Positions 42,837 to 51,154 of a stretch of 64,000 nt of DNA are shown one piece after another. The DNA is from JACPYM01 sp031423495. GTDB taxonomy: Bacteria; Acidobacteriota; Blastocatellia; RBC074. A model generated the notes under the pieces. It had not been told where the DNA came from and did no database searches. It worked only from the letters and a program-made list of their open reading frames with translations. The stretch spans positions 1-64,000 of the forward strand of contig JANPFP010000033.1 in assembly GCA_031423495.1 (NCBI GenBank), in the 5' to 3' direction. The translations under genes were made by a program, and so were the position numbers. Positions within the stretch are counted from its first letter, which is position 1. Every line of letters starts with the position of its first letter.

Positions 42837-45272
42837 TCAAGCACCTTCTTCCCGCGTTGCCAGGCTGTCAGAGGGCGCTGCCGCAGAAGGCAAAATGAAA
42901 TGTAAATCGCGCGGTTGTTCGCACGCCGCGCAACGCAACTGCATCGCGCAAATTTTCTGTCCGTCATAGAGCATTGTGACTTGCGGCCAGTTTGTCAGCG
43001 GATAGTTCGCGCCGCACAAACACAGCATGTATTGCAACGTAGATTGCATTTCGTGCGCGGGCAGCGCCGTCGCGGGCGTCGCGCCGGGCGGCACATAAGC
43101 CTCTGTTGCGGCTTGCGCAATCGTCGCACTGCGCTGCCGATGCTGCATCCATTTGACCGCGAACCACGCCACCAGCGGCATCAGCAACAGGCCGAATAAA
43201 CCGAAGACGCGCATTTGCTGATTGAGCGAATTGGTAAAGCGCCCCGTGACTGACAGCGAAACTTTCGTCGCGTCTTCCATGCGTTCAATGGTTTCGTTCA
43301 AGCGGCGCGCTTCAGCCGCACTGACAAAAGGTCGCAGCGTACGCAAGCGATAACTCAGCCGCGTTGTGTCGCCGACTTGCTCGTGCCGCCAGTTCATCGT
43401 CAATGCTTCGTGTTCGATCTGGTTTTGTCGTTCGGGCAAAGCCGCGCCTTGCACTTCGATAATGTGTTCGACATCCAGCGGAAAACTTAGCCGAATACGT
43501 TTGCCCTCTGTCTTATCACCTGTTGTCGCGCCATTGGTCGTGACGCTTGTCGTGTCGTTGGCGGTGACATTCACCCACGGCAATTCCTGGCTGATGCGGT
43601 CAGCGACTAGCAGACGTTTGCTGTCTTTCCAGAACCTGCCGACTTTGAAATGTTCGATGAAGGTCATTTCGTTTTTCGCCGCGTCGTCTTTCACATCCAG
43701 TTTGCCGTCGGCAGTCAGGCTGCGGTCGGTGTCGGTATAAGCGCGCAACCGTTCTTGTCCCAACTCCTTTACCGAAGTCGAGGCCAGATAAGAACGCATT
43801 TGGTTAGCTTCGATGCCGCGAAAGGTCGTAGTGACTTCAAGCGTCGCCGTGTTATTTTCGCCCAACTTAAAAAGTTCGCGGACGGTTTTGAGCGGCGCGA
43901 GGCTGGCGGTGACAGGGATGTCAGCCAGTTCAGCTTTAGCCACTTCAGTTGGGCTGCTTTGAATCGGCAAGCCGCGTCCGTACTGCGGGTTGACGTGAGA
44001 TTTCAAATCGCCGCGTTGCAGGCTTTGCGTCGCGTCAAACCAATAATCTTTCCTGTCGAGCTGCGCGCGTACGATGACGTGATCGAAAGCGTAAGGCGAA
44101 GGCGGCAAGCCTTCGACCTGCTCATAAAGCTCTGTATTCACGAGCGCCGGTTGCGCCGCAATGCCCAGCGCGTTGAGCGCCACACACAACAACAGCGCCT
44201 TGTCTTTGCAATCGCCATAACGCCGCGACAACACCAGCGACGGCGCGTGCGGCAAGTGCGAATGCGGCCCCATCTCTATGCCCAGATAACGAATCTCGTC
44301 TTGTACGAACCGCAACGCCGCCAGCATTTGTTTTTCTGGCTCCGGCGAAACCTTGCGCCAAGTTTCGATTTGCGCGCGCAATTGCGGCGACAAAGTGTTT
44401 TGCCGATAAAGCGGCAACGCCCATGCGACGACATCCTGCCAGCTTTGAAACTCGCTCAGATGTAAAATCGGATAATCGCTCGCTTCGCTTGAGGCTTCAG
44501 GCGCAGCCGTGTTCATCCGCTCCCAAACGTATTCAGTCAGATTGCCTTGCACCGAAAGATGCGGCTTGAGTTCCAACCCGCGCACCGCATGTTTCAACGG
44601 ACGCGCCGAAGGCCACAGCAAGCGATAACGCAACTTGGTGACGGGTTCGTTTTCGATCAAGTAAGTCACGTCGGCGAACTTGCCGCCGAGAATCGGGTTC
44701 TCGCCATTGACCGAATAGTCGTATTCGATCACGTCGCCTACGCGCACGTCGTTGAGAATGACCAGCGCCGCCAGCGTGCCGTTGAATAGTTGTTCTTCTA
44801 ACTCCGATTCCTGCTGTACGAACTTGATCTCGCGCGGCTTGAGCGCGTTGATCGTTTGCGTGCCGCGAATGATTTGAATGCGATGCAACACTAACCGCTG
44901 ATAAGTCGGATCGAATTCAAGCCGCAATTGCGAAGCGTGTTCGATGCCCGGCTGACTGACGATTTGTTCAGCTTGGTGAAAGTATCTTTCTGTGGAATTG
45001 CCCGTCACGCGCACCTGCTGATCAGACAGCAACCGAATCACGCCTTCGCGCGCCTCGGCGATTTGTTCCGTAGTGGCAAGCGTGAGCGCTTCGGTTTTTA
45101 CCCACGTGGGCAAGGGCGCGAGCGAAGCGAAGGCTTTACTAGATGTGTTTATAGATTGCGCCGACGGCAGGCCCGACGGCAGGCCCGACGGCAGGAAAGA
45201 TAAGCCGAAGAAAAAAAAGCCAATGAGCGCGACGCTGAAAAAAGATTTGGTTACTGCTTTGATTCTTTGCAT
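42837..45272 (-). CDS. DUF3857 and transglutaminase-like domain protein
   Basis: A protein of about 811 aa. ATG 45272 gives a signal-anchor (MQRIKAVTKSFFSVALIGFFFFGLSF) followed by LPSGLPSGLPSA, encoded by three 12-bp repeats. The DUF3857 domain lies at about residues 75-270. A transglutaminase-like domain follows (about 290-400): YGDCKDKALLLC with the catalytic Cys, AFDHVIV with the His, and DYWFDAT with the Asp. After a beta-rich region there is a second membrane helix (FGLFGLLLMPLVAWFAVKW), then a C-terminal segment with CLCG and C-x-x-C (CAACEQP). The pair of domains is common in acidobacterial and Bacteroidetes envelope proteins. Substrate is unknown. Confidence 0.9.
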   Translation of the reverse strand: MQRIKAVTKSFFSVALIGFFFFGLSFLPSGLPSGLPSAQSINTSSKAFASLAPLPTWVKTEALTLATTEQIAEAREGVIRLLSDQQVRVTGNSTERYFHQAEQIVSQPGIEHASQLRLEFDPTYQRLVLHRIQIIRGTQTINALKPREIKFVQQESELEEQLFNGTLAALVILNDVRVGDVIEYDYSVNGENPILGGKFADVTYLIENEPVTKLRYRLLWPSARPLKHAVRGLELKPHLSVQGNLTEYVWERMNTAAPEASSEASDYPILHLSEFQSWQDVVAWALPLYRQNTLSPQLRAQIETWRKVSPEPEKQMLAALRFVQDEIRYLGIEMGPHSHLPHAPSLVLSRRYGDCKDKALLLCVALNALGIAAQPALVNTELYEQVEGLPPSPYAFDHVIVRAQLDRKDYWFDATQSLQRGDLKSHVNPQYGRGLPIQSSPTEVAKAELADIPVTASLAPLKTVRELFKLGENNTATLEVTTTFRGIEANQMRSYLASTSVKELGQERLRAYTDTDRSLTADGKLDVKDDAAKNEMTFIEHFKVGRFWKDSKRLLVADRISQELPWVNVTANDTTSVTTNGATTGDKTEGKRIRLSFPLDVEHIIEVQGAALPERQNQIEHEALTMNWRHEQVGDTTRLSYRLRTLRPFVSAAEARRLNETIERMEDATKVSLSVTGRFTNSLNQQMRVFGLFGLLLMPLVAWFAVKWMQHRQRSATIAQAATEAYVPPGATPATALPAHEMQSTLQYMLCLCGANYPLTNWPQVTMLYDGQKICAMQLRCAACEQPRDLHFILPSAAAPSDSLATREEGA

Positions 45273-45361
45273 GAGTTCACCAGAAGAACAGATGCAGCTT
45301 ACAGCCCCGCAGTGAATCGGCTCAACTTGAAATGGATTTTTCACGCAGCGCAGAGGCTTCT

Positions 45362-47254
45362 CTAATAAAACCGCACGTTATCCAATTCCAGCCAGCCGAA
45401 TTTGCCCGCCGTGCGCGATAACTCGAAACTCAACATCAGCAAGTCAGCGCCCGTCCATTTCAAATCGCTCTCTATTTTCAAAGCAGCGAACTCAATGCTG
45501 ACCGTGCGCCAACCAGAGAGCGCCTGAAACGGCGCGTGAAAGCTGGTGTTTAAGCGCGTGTAATAAGTCGGTACGAGCAAGCGGTAATTGCCCGTGCCGC
45601 GTACGTCAAAGCGGACGCCGCGAAAGGCGCGCGCGTCTACGGGTTCAACCGCGCCTCGACTGAGCGGGAGGTTGATGCGCGCGTAAGGCCGGTCTTTCTC
45701 TGACATTCTCGCTGTCAACGAAAGCGCGTGGTTGTCGGCAGCGCGTTCGACGCGGCCAAACAAAACCTTGCTCGCATCGGTACCGGCGTCGCTGCTATTG
45801 ACCCACAACGTATCAAGCTGCGTGCGTTCATCTGCGCGTTCAAAGTCGTCGAGCAATTCAACCGCTTGGCGCGCAGGCAGCGGCGTACGCGCAATGGTCG
45901 CAATGTCTTTTGCCATTTGTGCGCGGTCGAGTTCGCGTCCGTTGAGAAAGACGCGCGAGATTTTTTCGAGGTCGGCGATGTTTTCGTGCGGTTTGCCTGC
46001 GACCAATACGAGGTCGGCGAGCTTGCCGACGGCGATGGAGCCGCGTTCGTTTTCGACGTGCAAGGCTTTCGCTGCATTCAACGTAGCGGCGGTGATAGCT
46101 TCGAGTGGCGTCAGTCCGCCCGCGACGAGCAGTTCCAGTTCGTGCAACGTAGCCCAGCCGTGATGCGTACCCGTGACGCCCGCGTCGGTTCCGGTCACGA
46201 ACGTGACGCCTGCGTTGCGCAACGCCGCAGTGTTGGCTTGCAGCGTTTTCCAGCGGCGTTGGCGCGGTGCGTCGCCGTTTTCGGCTGAACCGGCGCGCGG
46301 CGCAAGTGGCGGATTTTGCGGCGCGACCAACGGCGGATTCATGCCTTTTAATGCAGCGGCATCCATCACCGCCGCGAGCAAAGGCGACAGGATGTCGCGG
46401 GCGCGCGGTTCATAAACCGCCAACGTAGGCGCATACGTCGTGCCTTTTTCTTTCATCAGTTTGAACAACTCATCGTCTGCTGGTTTGTCGCCGATGCCGT
46501 GCGCGATCACGTCTACGCCAGCGCGCGCAGCGATTTTGGCTTTGTCGAGCGAGACCGTATGCGTGAGGACTTCGAGATTGTTTTTGTGGGCTTCGTCAAC
46601 CAGGGCGGCGAGCGCGTCTTCGTTCATGCTGGTCATGTCGGCGGCTGCGCCGTAACGCCAGCCGTCAGTGAAAACCTTGATGACATCGGGTTGATAGGGA
46701 AGCACGCGACGCACGGCAGCACGGGCTTCGCGCGGCGAAGTGACCTCAAGGGTAAAGAAATCGCCGCGTCCGCCTTCGGCCCCGTGGCCCCCCGGCGTAC
46801 TCATTCGCGCTGCGAGATGCAAACGTGGTGCCAGCACTACGCCGTCTTTGATGAGTCGGCGCATCGGTTCAAAGGTTTCGGGATAGGTGCCGAAATCTAC
46901 GACGGAGGTTACGCCGCAATAGAGATAGGCTTTCAGGTTCTTAGGCCAGTCGCCATTCACGCCGCCGCCTGAGGCGTAAGGCAAATGAGTATGCAGATCG
47001 AACAAGCCCGGCAGCAACGTCATGCCTTCGGCGTTGATGATGCGCGTGTTGGCAGGCAATTCGATTTTGGGTGCGATGGCGGTGATTCGGTTGCCTTGAA
47101 TCAAAACATTCAACCCCTGTGGCGCTGCGCCTGTGCCATCAACGACAACGGCTCCCATAATGGCGATGGGCGCGTCGCTGCGGGGTTGTTGCGCCGTCGA
47201 AGGCGATGAACTCAGGGCGAACGCCAGCAAGCAGGCGATCAACGATTTACGCAT
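45362..47254 (-). CDS. Secreted amidohydrolase with C-terminal CIA30-like domain
   Basis: The 630-aa product starts with a signal peptide (MRKSLIACLLAFALSSSPSTAQ). The amidohydrolase-fold domain (about residues 30-450) shows the metal ligands: LFDLHTHLP, the lysine in DVIKVFTDG, VLTHTVS, VIAHGIGD, and the Asp in FVTGTDAG. Its nearest types are imidazolonepropionase- or prolidase-like amidohydrolases, but the substrate is not clear. The last 170 residues (LDDFERADERTQLDTLW through GVRFDVRGTGNYRLLVPTYYTRLNTSFHAPF to the end LELDNVRFY) resemble a CIA30/NmrA-linked carbohydrate-binding-like domain. A GAGAGG site is 9 nt before ATG. Confidence 0.88.
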   Translation of the reverse strand: MRKSLIACLLAFALSSSPSTAQQPRSDAPIAIMGAVVVDGTGAAPQGLNVLIQGNRITAIAPKIELPANTRIINAEGMTLLPGLFDLHTHLPYASGGGVNGDWPKNLKAYLYCGVTSVVDFGTYPETFEPMRRLIKDGVVLAPRLHLAARMSTPGGHGAEGGRGDFFTLEVTSPREARAAVRRVLPYQPDVIKVFTDGWRYGAAADMTSMNEDALAALVDEAHKNNLEVLTHTVSLDKAKIAARAGVDVIAHGIGDKPADDELFKLMKEKGTTYAPTLAVYEPRARDILSPLLAAVMDAAALKGMNPPLVAPQNPPLAPRAGSAENGDAPRQRRWKTLQANTAALRNAGVTFVTGTDAGVTGTHHGWATLHELELLVAGGLTPLEAITAATLNAAKALHVENERGSIAVGKLADLVLVAGKPHENIADLEKISRVFLNGRELDRAQMAKDIATIARTPLPARQAVELLDDFERADERTQLDTLWVNSSDAGTDASKVLFGRVERAADNHALSLTARMSEKDRPYARINLPLSRGAVEPVDARAFRGVRFDVRGTGNYRLLVPTYYTRLNTSFHAPFQALSGWRTVSIEFAALKIESDLKWTGADLLMLSFELSRTAGKFGWLELDNVRFY

Positions 47255-47527
47255 AACGGAGTCCTCTCAAGTTAAAAAATGCCTTTTGGTTAAATGAAGC
47301 TGCGAGACCCGGATCATGGCACGGTACGCCGCGATTGCAAAAATAAGCAACGATGCGGCTTCGTTGTGGTAGCTATCAAGTGCCAAACCTTCAGATTTTT
47401 GAAAGATGCTGGTCTCAACGCACGATGTTTCGCTCAACTTTATGAAATAAACTTTTCCTGTGAGTTGCCAGTGAGGTGCCAGTGAGTTGATTGACGGCTT
47501 ACAGAAAAAAGGTTCGGAGCAAGGTGT

Positions 47528-48607
47528 ATGAGCGAAGTAACACGGAAAGACGAAAACAGAGTTTGGTTGACGGCGGGCACGCTGGTGCGGACTTACAAGA
47601 TTGACGCGCGCATCGCCGCCAGCGGAATGGGCGAGGTTTACCGGGCGATAAACCGTAGCTCCAAGCAAGTCGTGGCTTTGAAAGTTCTGCCCGCTCCGCC
47701 TAACTGCAACGCCGAACAGTTAGCGGCTTTGGCTGAACAGATGAATCAGCAAGCCAAACCCATCCACCCGGCGATTTGCGAAACGTATGAAGTCGGTGTC
47801 ACTGAAACCGGCAAGCTCTTTATTGCGATGGAATATGTCAGCGGTCATTCGTTTGATACGTTGTTGACCGCGAAAGCCAGCCTTGATCTGACGACACTCG
47901 CCGAGCAACTCGCCTGTGCCTTGCAAGCCGCGCACGAAAGCGGATTCGTTCACACCGACCTCAAGATGAGCAACGTAATGCTGACGGCTGACGGCAAAGT
48001 TAAGCTGCTTGATTTCGGATTGACGGCTTATAAAAAACTTTGCCAACGCAGCGAAGAAGACCAACGGCCTAGCAACGTACGCCACCTATCACCCGAACAC
48101 GTGAACGCGCGACCTCTGACGGCGCAAGCGGATTTATTTAGCCTCGGCGCGATGCTTTATGAACTGGCAGCGGGCGAGGCTCCGTTCACGGGCGAGACGC
48201 CGTTGCAAGTTTGCGCCGCGATTGTGTGGAACAAGCCGCAACCGCTGACCGCATTAACCGAAAGTGTATCTGGTGAGTTCAGATCTGGCGAGTTCAGCGA
48301 AACGATTGCCCGCCTGCTCGAAAAAGACCCGCGTCAACGAATGGCTTCAGCCGCGACGTTGGTGGCTGAACTGAAAGAACAACTCGTTCGTCATACGCCG
48401 CCGCCCAGACATGCAGGTGCCGCAATGTTGCAAGCCGGTCAACGCTTTATGGGTTCGGAAGACGGACGCATGTTAGCCGGGTTCGGTAAAGGCGCGTTGC
48501 ACTTTGTTTTCAATGACGGAGCCGGATGGGCGGTGTTTGGTCTGGCGACGGTGGCGGGTTGTTACGCGATGGTTTCCTTCCTGAACCTTGTTGGCGTGGC
48601 CCGTTAA
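47528..48607 (+). CDS. Ser/Thr protein kinase-like protein, divergent motifs
   Basis: The 359-aa product has a kinase domain at about residues 20-285 and one hydrophobic helix near the C-terminus (WAVFGLATVAGCYAMVSFL). The kinase has the VAIK-like lysine (VALKVLP), DFG as LDFGLT, and an APE-like LSPEH. The glycine loop is IAASGMGEV, missing the first Gly, and the catalytic loop reads HTDLKMSN, with Thr in place of the Arg of HRD. The Asp is intact, so activity is possible but regulation by activation-loop phosphorylation is unlikely. Divergent from the amidohydrolase gene across a 273-bp gap. Confidence 0.85.
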   Translation: MSEVTRKDENRVWLTAGTLVRTYKIDARIAASGMGEVYRAINRSSKQVVALKVLPAPPNCNAEQLAALAEQMNQQAKPIHPAICETYEVGVTETGKLFIAMEYVSGHSFDTLLTAKASLDLTTLAEQLACALQAAHESGFVHTDLKMSNVMLTADGKVKLLDFGLTAYKKLCQRSEEDQRPSNVRHLSPEHVNARPLTAQADLFSLGAMLYELAAGEAPFTGETPLQVCAAIVWNKPQPLTALTESVSGEFRSGEFSETIARLLEKDPRQRMASAATLVAELKEQLVRHTPPPRHAGAAMLQAGQRFMGSEDGRMLAGFGKGALHFVFNDGAGWAVFGLATVAGCYAMVSFLNLVGVAR

Positions 48608-48645
48608 TTAGTTGAAGCCTGTGCAAATAAATTTCAATGCCCGTT

Positions 48646-48737
48646 GACCGCTGATAACGCGGATGCGGCGGATTTTCGCGGGTCAGCATCCGAAAAAGAA
48701 TCCGCGAAAATCCGCCACATCCGCGTTATCAGCGGTC
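48646..48737. repeat. 36-bp inverted repeat (REP-like)
   Basis: Arms at 48646-48681 and 48702-48737 pair over 36 bp with one wobble mismatch, around a 20-nt loop. The arm starts GACCGCTGATAACGCGGATG. The element follows the kinase gene by 38 nt and precedes the Tat-exported protein. It has the look of two inverted copies of a dispersed palindrome. No gene is seen in the rest of 48608-48892. Confidence 0.88.
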
Positions 48738-48892
48738 GACCTATATCGGTTCTTCTAACCTTTCGAATTACGCACATGCTTCAATAAGTTCGTTTGCCTG
48801 CTTCAGCCCGGCAGGCTTGACCCCTCAGACTTGCGCACCTACCTTGTCGCCTTCGTTTATCAACCAATTCATTTTTTTCGGAGAACTAAAGC

Positions 48893-50986
48893 ATGTCAGG
48901 TTCGCATTCGCCCCGTCGCACCTTTCTCAAGTCAGTAACTTTCGGCACCGCTGGCTTAATGGCTTTGCCCCAGTTCAGTGCCGCCAGTGCATTGACGCAA
49001 GACCGCTTTGAATTGCGCTTTCGCCAAATTCATCTGGACTTTCATACGAGCCAGCAGATCGCAGACATCGGCGCGCAATTTGACCCCGATGAATTTGCCG
49101 CGACGCTTGATCAAGCGCGGGTTAATTCGGTCACGTGCTTTGCGCGCTGTCATCACGGCTACAATTATTTTGACACGAAAGCGCACCCCGAACGCCGTCA
49201 TCCCGGACTCAAGCGCAATTTGCTGAAAGAGCAAATCGAAGCCTGTCACAAGCGCAACATTCGCGTACCGATTTATACGACCGTTGGTTGGGATCAATTC
49301 ACCGCCGACGCCGAACCCGGTTGGCGGCAGGTGTTGGATGACGGCAAGTTGCAAGGTACGCCGCCCAATGAGCCGGGATTTTATCGGCTGCAATGTTTGA
49401 ACTCGCCTTATCGTGATTTTCTCAAAGCCCACGTCAAAGACATCTTCGACAGCGTGCCGGTAGACGGTTTGTTTTTCGACATCATCAAGCCGAATGACTG
49501 CTCGTGTCCGCGTTGCCGTCGCGCGATGGTGCAACAAGGGCTTGATCCTGCGAACGCCAAGCAGCGGCTGAAATACGGTTTCGACGTTATGTATGAATGG
49601 ATGCGCGAGATGTCGACATACGTGCGCAGCTTAGATAAAGATAAACAAGCCTCGATCTTTTACAACGGCGGACACGTTGGTCCTGAGTTACGACCGGTGG
49701 TTAATACGTTTTCGCATTGGGAACTCGAATCGTTGCCGAGCGGTGGCTGGGGTTATTTGCACTTTCCGTTGGCGCAACGTTACGGACGCACATTGGGGTT
49801 GGATTGTTTAGGTATGACGGGCAAGTTTCATACGTCGTGGGGTGATTTTCATTCATTGAAAAATCCGGCGGCGTTGCAATTCGAATGCTTCAACGTGCTG
49901 GCGAACGGTGCGAAATGTTCCATCGGCGATCAGCTTCATCCGACCGGCAAGCTTGATGCAGCGACCTATGAGTTAATCGGTTCGGTTTACCGCGAAGTCG
50001 AAAAGAAAGAACCGTGGTGCAAAGGCGCGAAACCACTCGTAGACATCGGCCTTTTTACCGCTGAAGAATTCATCGGCGGGCGCGTGCCGCCGCCCACCGC
50101 CGGAGCCTTGCGGATGTTGCAGGAAGCCGGTCATCAGTGCGACATCATTGATACGCAAGCCGATCTCTCACGTTACAAAGTGTTGATCTTGCCGGATGAA
50201 ATTACGCTCAACGCCGAACTCGAAAAGAAAGTCAGCGAATACCTTAGCAAGGGCGGCGCGTTGATCGCTTCGCATCGGTCGGGGTTGAATCCGACCAAAG
50301 ACGCTTTTGCGCTCGCGGCGCTCGGCGTCAAATTCAAAGGCGAAGCACCGTTTAGCCCCGATTACATCAAGGCGCGTCCGGCCTTTGCGAATGGCATGCC
50401 GCAAGGCGAACTCGTCGTTTACCTGCGCGGCCACGAAGTCGAACCGCTCACGGGCAGCGAAGTGCTGGCAGACGTTTATCCTTCGTATTTCAACCGCACG
50501 GCTGAACATTATTTCTCGCATCGCCAAACGCCGTCAGCAGGGAAGCCGGGTTATCCCGGCGTAGTGAAAAACGGTCGTTGCATTTACTTCGCGCATCCGC
50601 TGTTTTCGCAGTACCACAAAAACGCGCCGCGCTGGTGCAAGCAACTCGTGTTGAACGCGCTCGCGCAACTGTTGCCCGATCCGCTGGTCAAACACGAAGG
50701 GCCTTCGACGATGTTGGCGACGCTGAACGAACAGGCAGCAGAGAAACGCGCTGTCTTGCACTTGCTGCATTACATCCCCGAACGGCGCGGCGTAGATTTC
50801 GATGTGATCGAAGATGTGATTCCGTTATTCAACCTCAAGCTCTCAGTCAAAGTCGGCAAGAAGGTGAAAGAAGTCGTCGCCGTACCTGACCGCGAGAAGC
50901 TGCCGTTTGAGAGCAAGAATGGTCGCATCGAATTCACCTTGCCGAAACTCAACGGACACCAGATGGTCGCGTTGCATTACGCTTAA
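48893..50986 (+). CDS. Tat-exported GHL6-type glycosidase-like protein
   Basis: The 697-aa product has a twin-arginine signal (SPRRTFLKSVTFGTAGLMAL, cleavage near AASA). The body resembles the alpha-amylase-like GHL6 group: FRQIHLDFHTSQQIADIGAQFDPDEFA, CFARCHHGYNYF, VPIYTTVGWDQF, VDGLFFDIIKPNDCSCPRCRRAM, and later a beta-galactosidase trimerisation-like region (VLILPDEITLNAELEKKVSEYLSKGGALIASHRSG). The motif D-C-S-C-x-x-C-R-R resembles a small metal-binding or structural Cys cluster. The catalytic activity of this group is not well defined. A GGAG site lies before the ATG. It is immediately followed by a gene fragment at an apparent breakpoint. Confidence 0.85.
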   Translation: MSGSHSPRRTFLKSVTFGTAGLMALPQFSAASALTQDRFELRFRQIHLDFHTSQQIADIGAQFDPDEFAATLDQARVNSVTCFARCHHGYNYFDTKAHPERRHPGLKRNLLKEQIEACHKRNIRVPIYTTVGWDQFTADAEPGWRQVLDDGKLQGTPPNEPGFYRLQCLNSPYRDFLKAHVKDIFDSVPVDGLFFDIIKPNDCSCPRCRRAMVQQGLDPANAKQRLKYGFDVMYEWMREMSTYVRSLDKDKQASIFYNGGHVGPELRPVVNTFSHWELESLPSGGWGYLHFPLAQRYGRTLGLDCLGMTGKFHTSWGDFHSLKNPAALQFECFNVLANGAKCSIGDQLHPTGKLDAATYELIGSVYREVEKKEPWCKGAKPLVDIGLFTAEEFIGGRVPPPTAGALRMLQEAGHQCDIIDTQADLSRYKVLILPDEITLNAELEKKVSEYLSKGGALIASHRSGLNPTKDAFALAALGVKFKGEAPFSPDYIKARPAFANGMPQGELVVYLRGHEVEPLTGSEVLADVYPSYFNRTAEHYFSHRQTPSAGKPGYPGVVKNGRCIYFAHPLFSQYHKNAPRWCKQLVLNALAQLLPDPLVKHEGPSTMLATLNEQAAEKRAVLHLLHYIPERRGVDFDVIEDVIPLFNLKLSVKVGKKVKEVVAVPDREKLPFESKNGRIEFTLPKLNGHQMVALHYA

Positions 50987-51120
50987 CCCGACGGCACTTT
51001 GGGAAAAATTGCACGGCATTTATCCCGCGCTTGTTACGCCCTTTGATGACGCAGGCAAATTCATTCCGCCGGTGTTTGAGCGGTTGCTGGCGCGCGTTTA
51101 CTACACAGGCGTCAACGGCG
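50987..51120 (+). pseudogene. Truncated N-terminal fragment of a dihydrodipicolinate-synthase family gene
   Basis: In one frame right after the glycosidase-like gene the sequence reads WEKLHGIYPALVTPFDDAGKFIPPVFERLLARVYYTGVNG, the classic N-terminal strand and helix of DapA/NanA-type class I aldolases. Directly after GVNG the similarity stops, at the point where the LYVCGSTGEG loop should follow. The next frame is the antisense end of the radical SAM gene on the opposite strand. It may have been the next gene of the glycosidase operon before a rearrangement. The start is not clear (TTG 51009 or upstream). Confidence 0.7.
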
Positions 51121-51154
51121 CTTCTGAGGAAACGGCCACAGCTATTTGCCGGCT

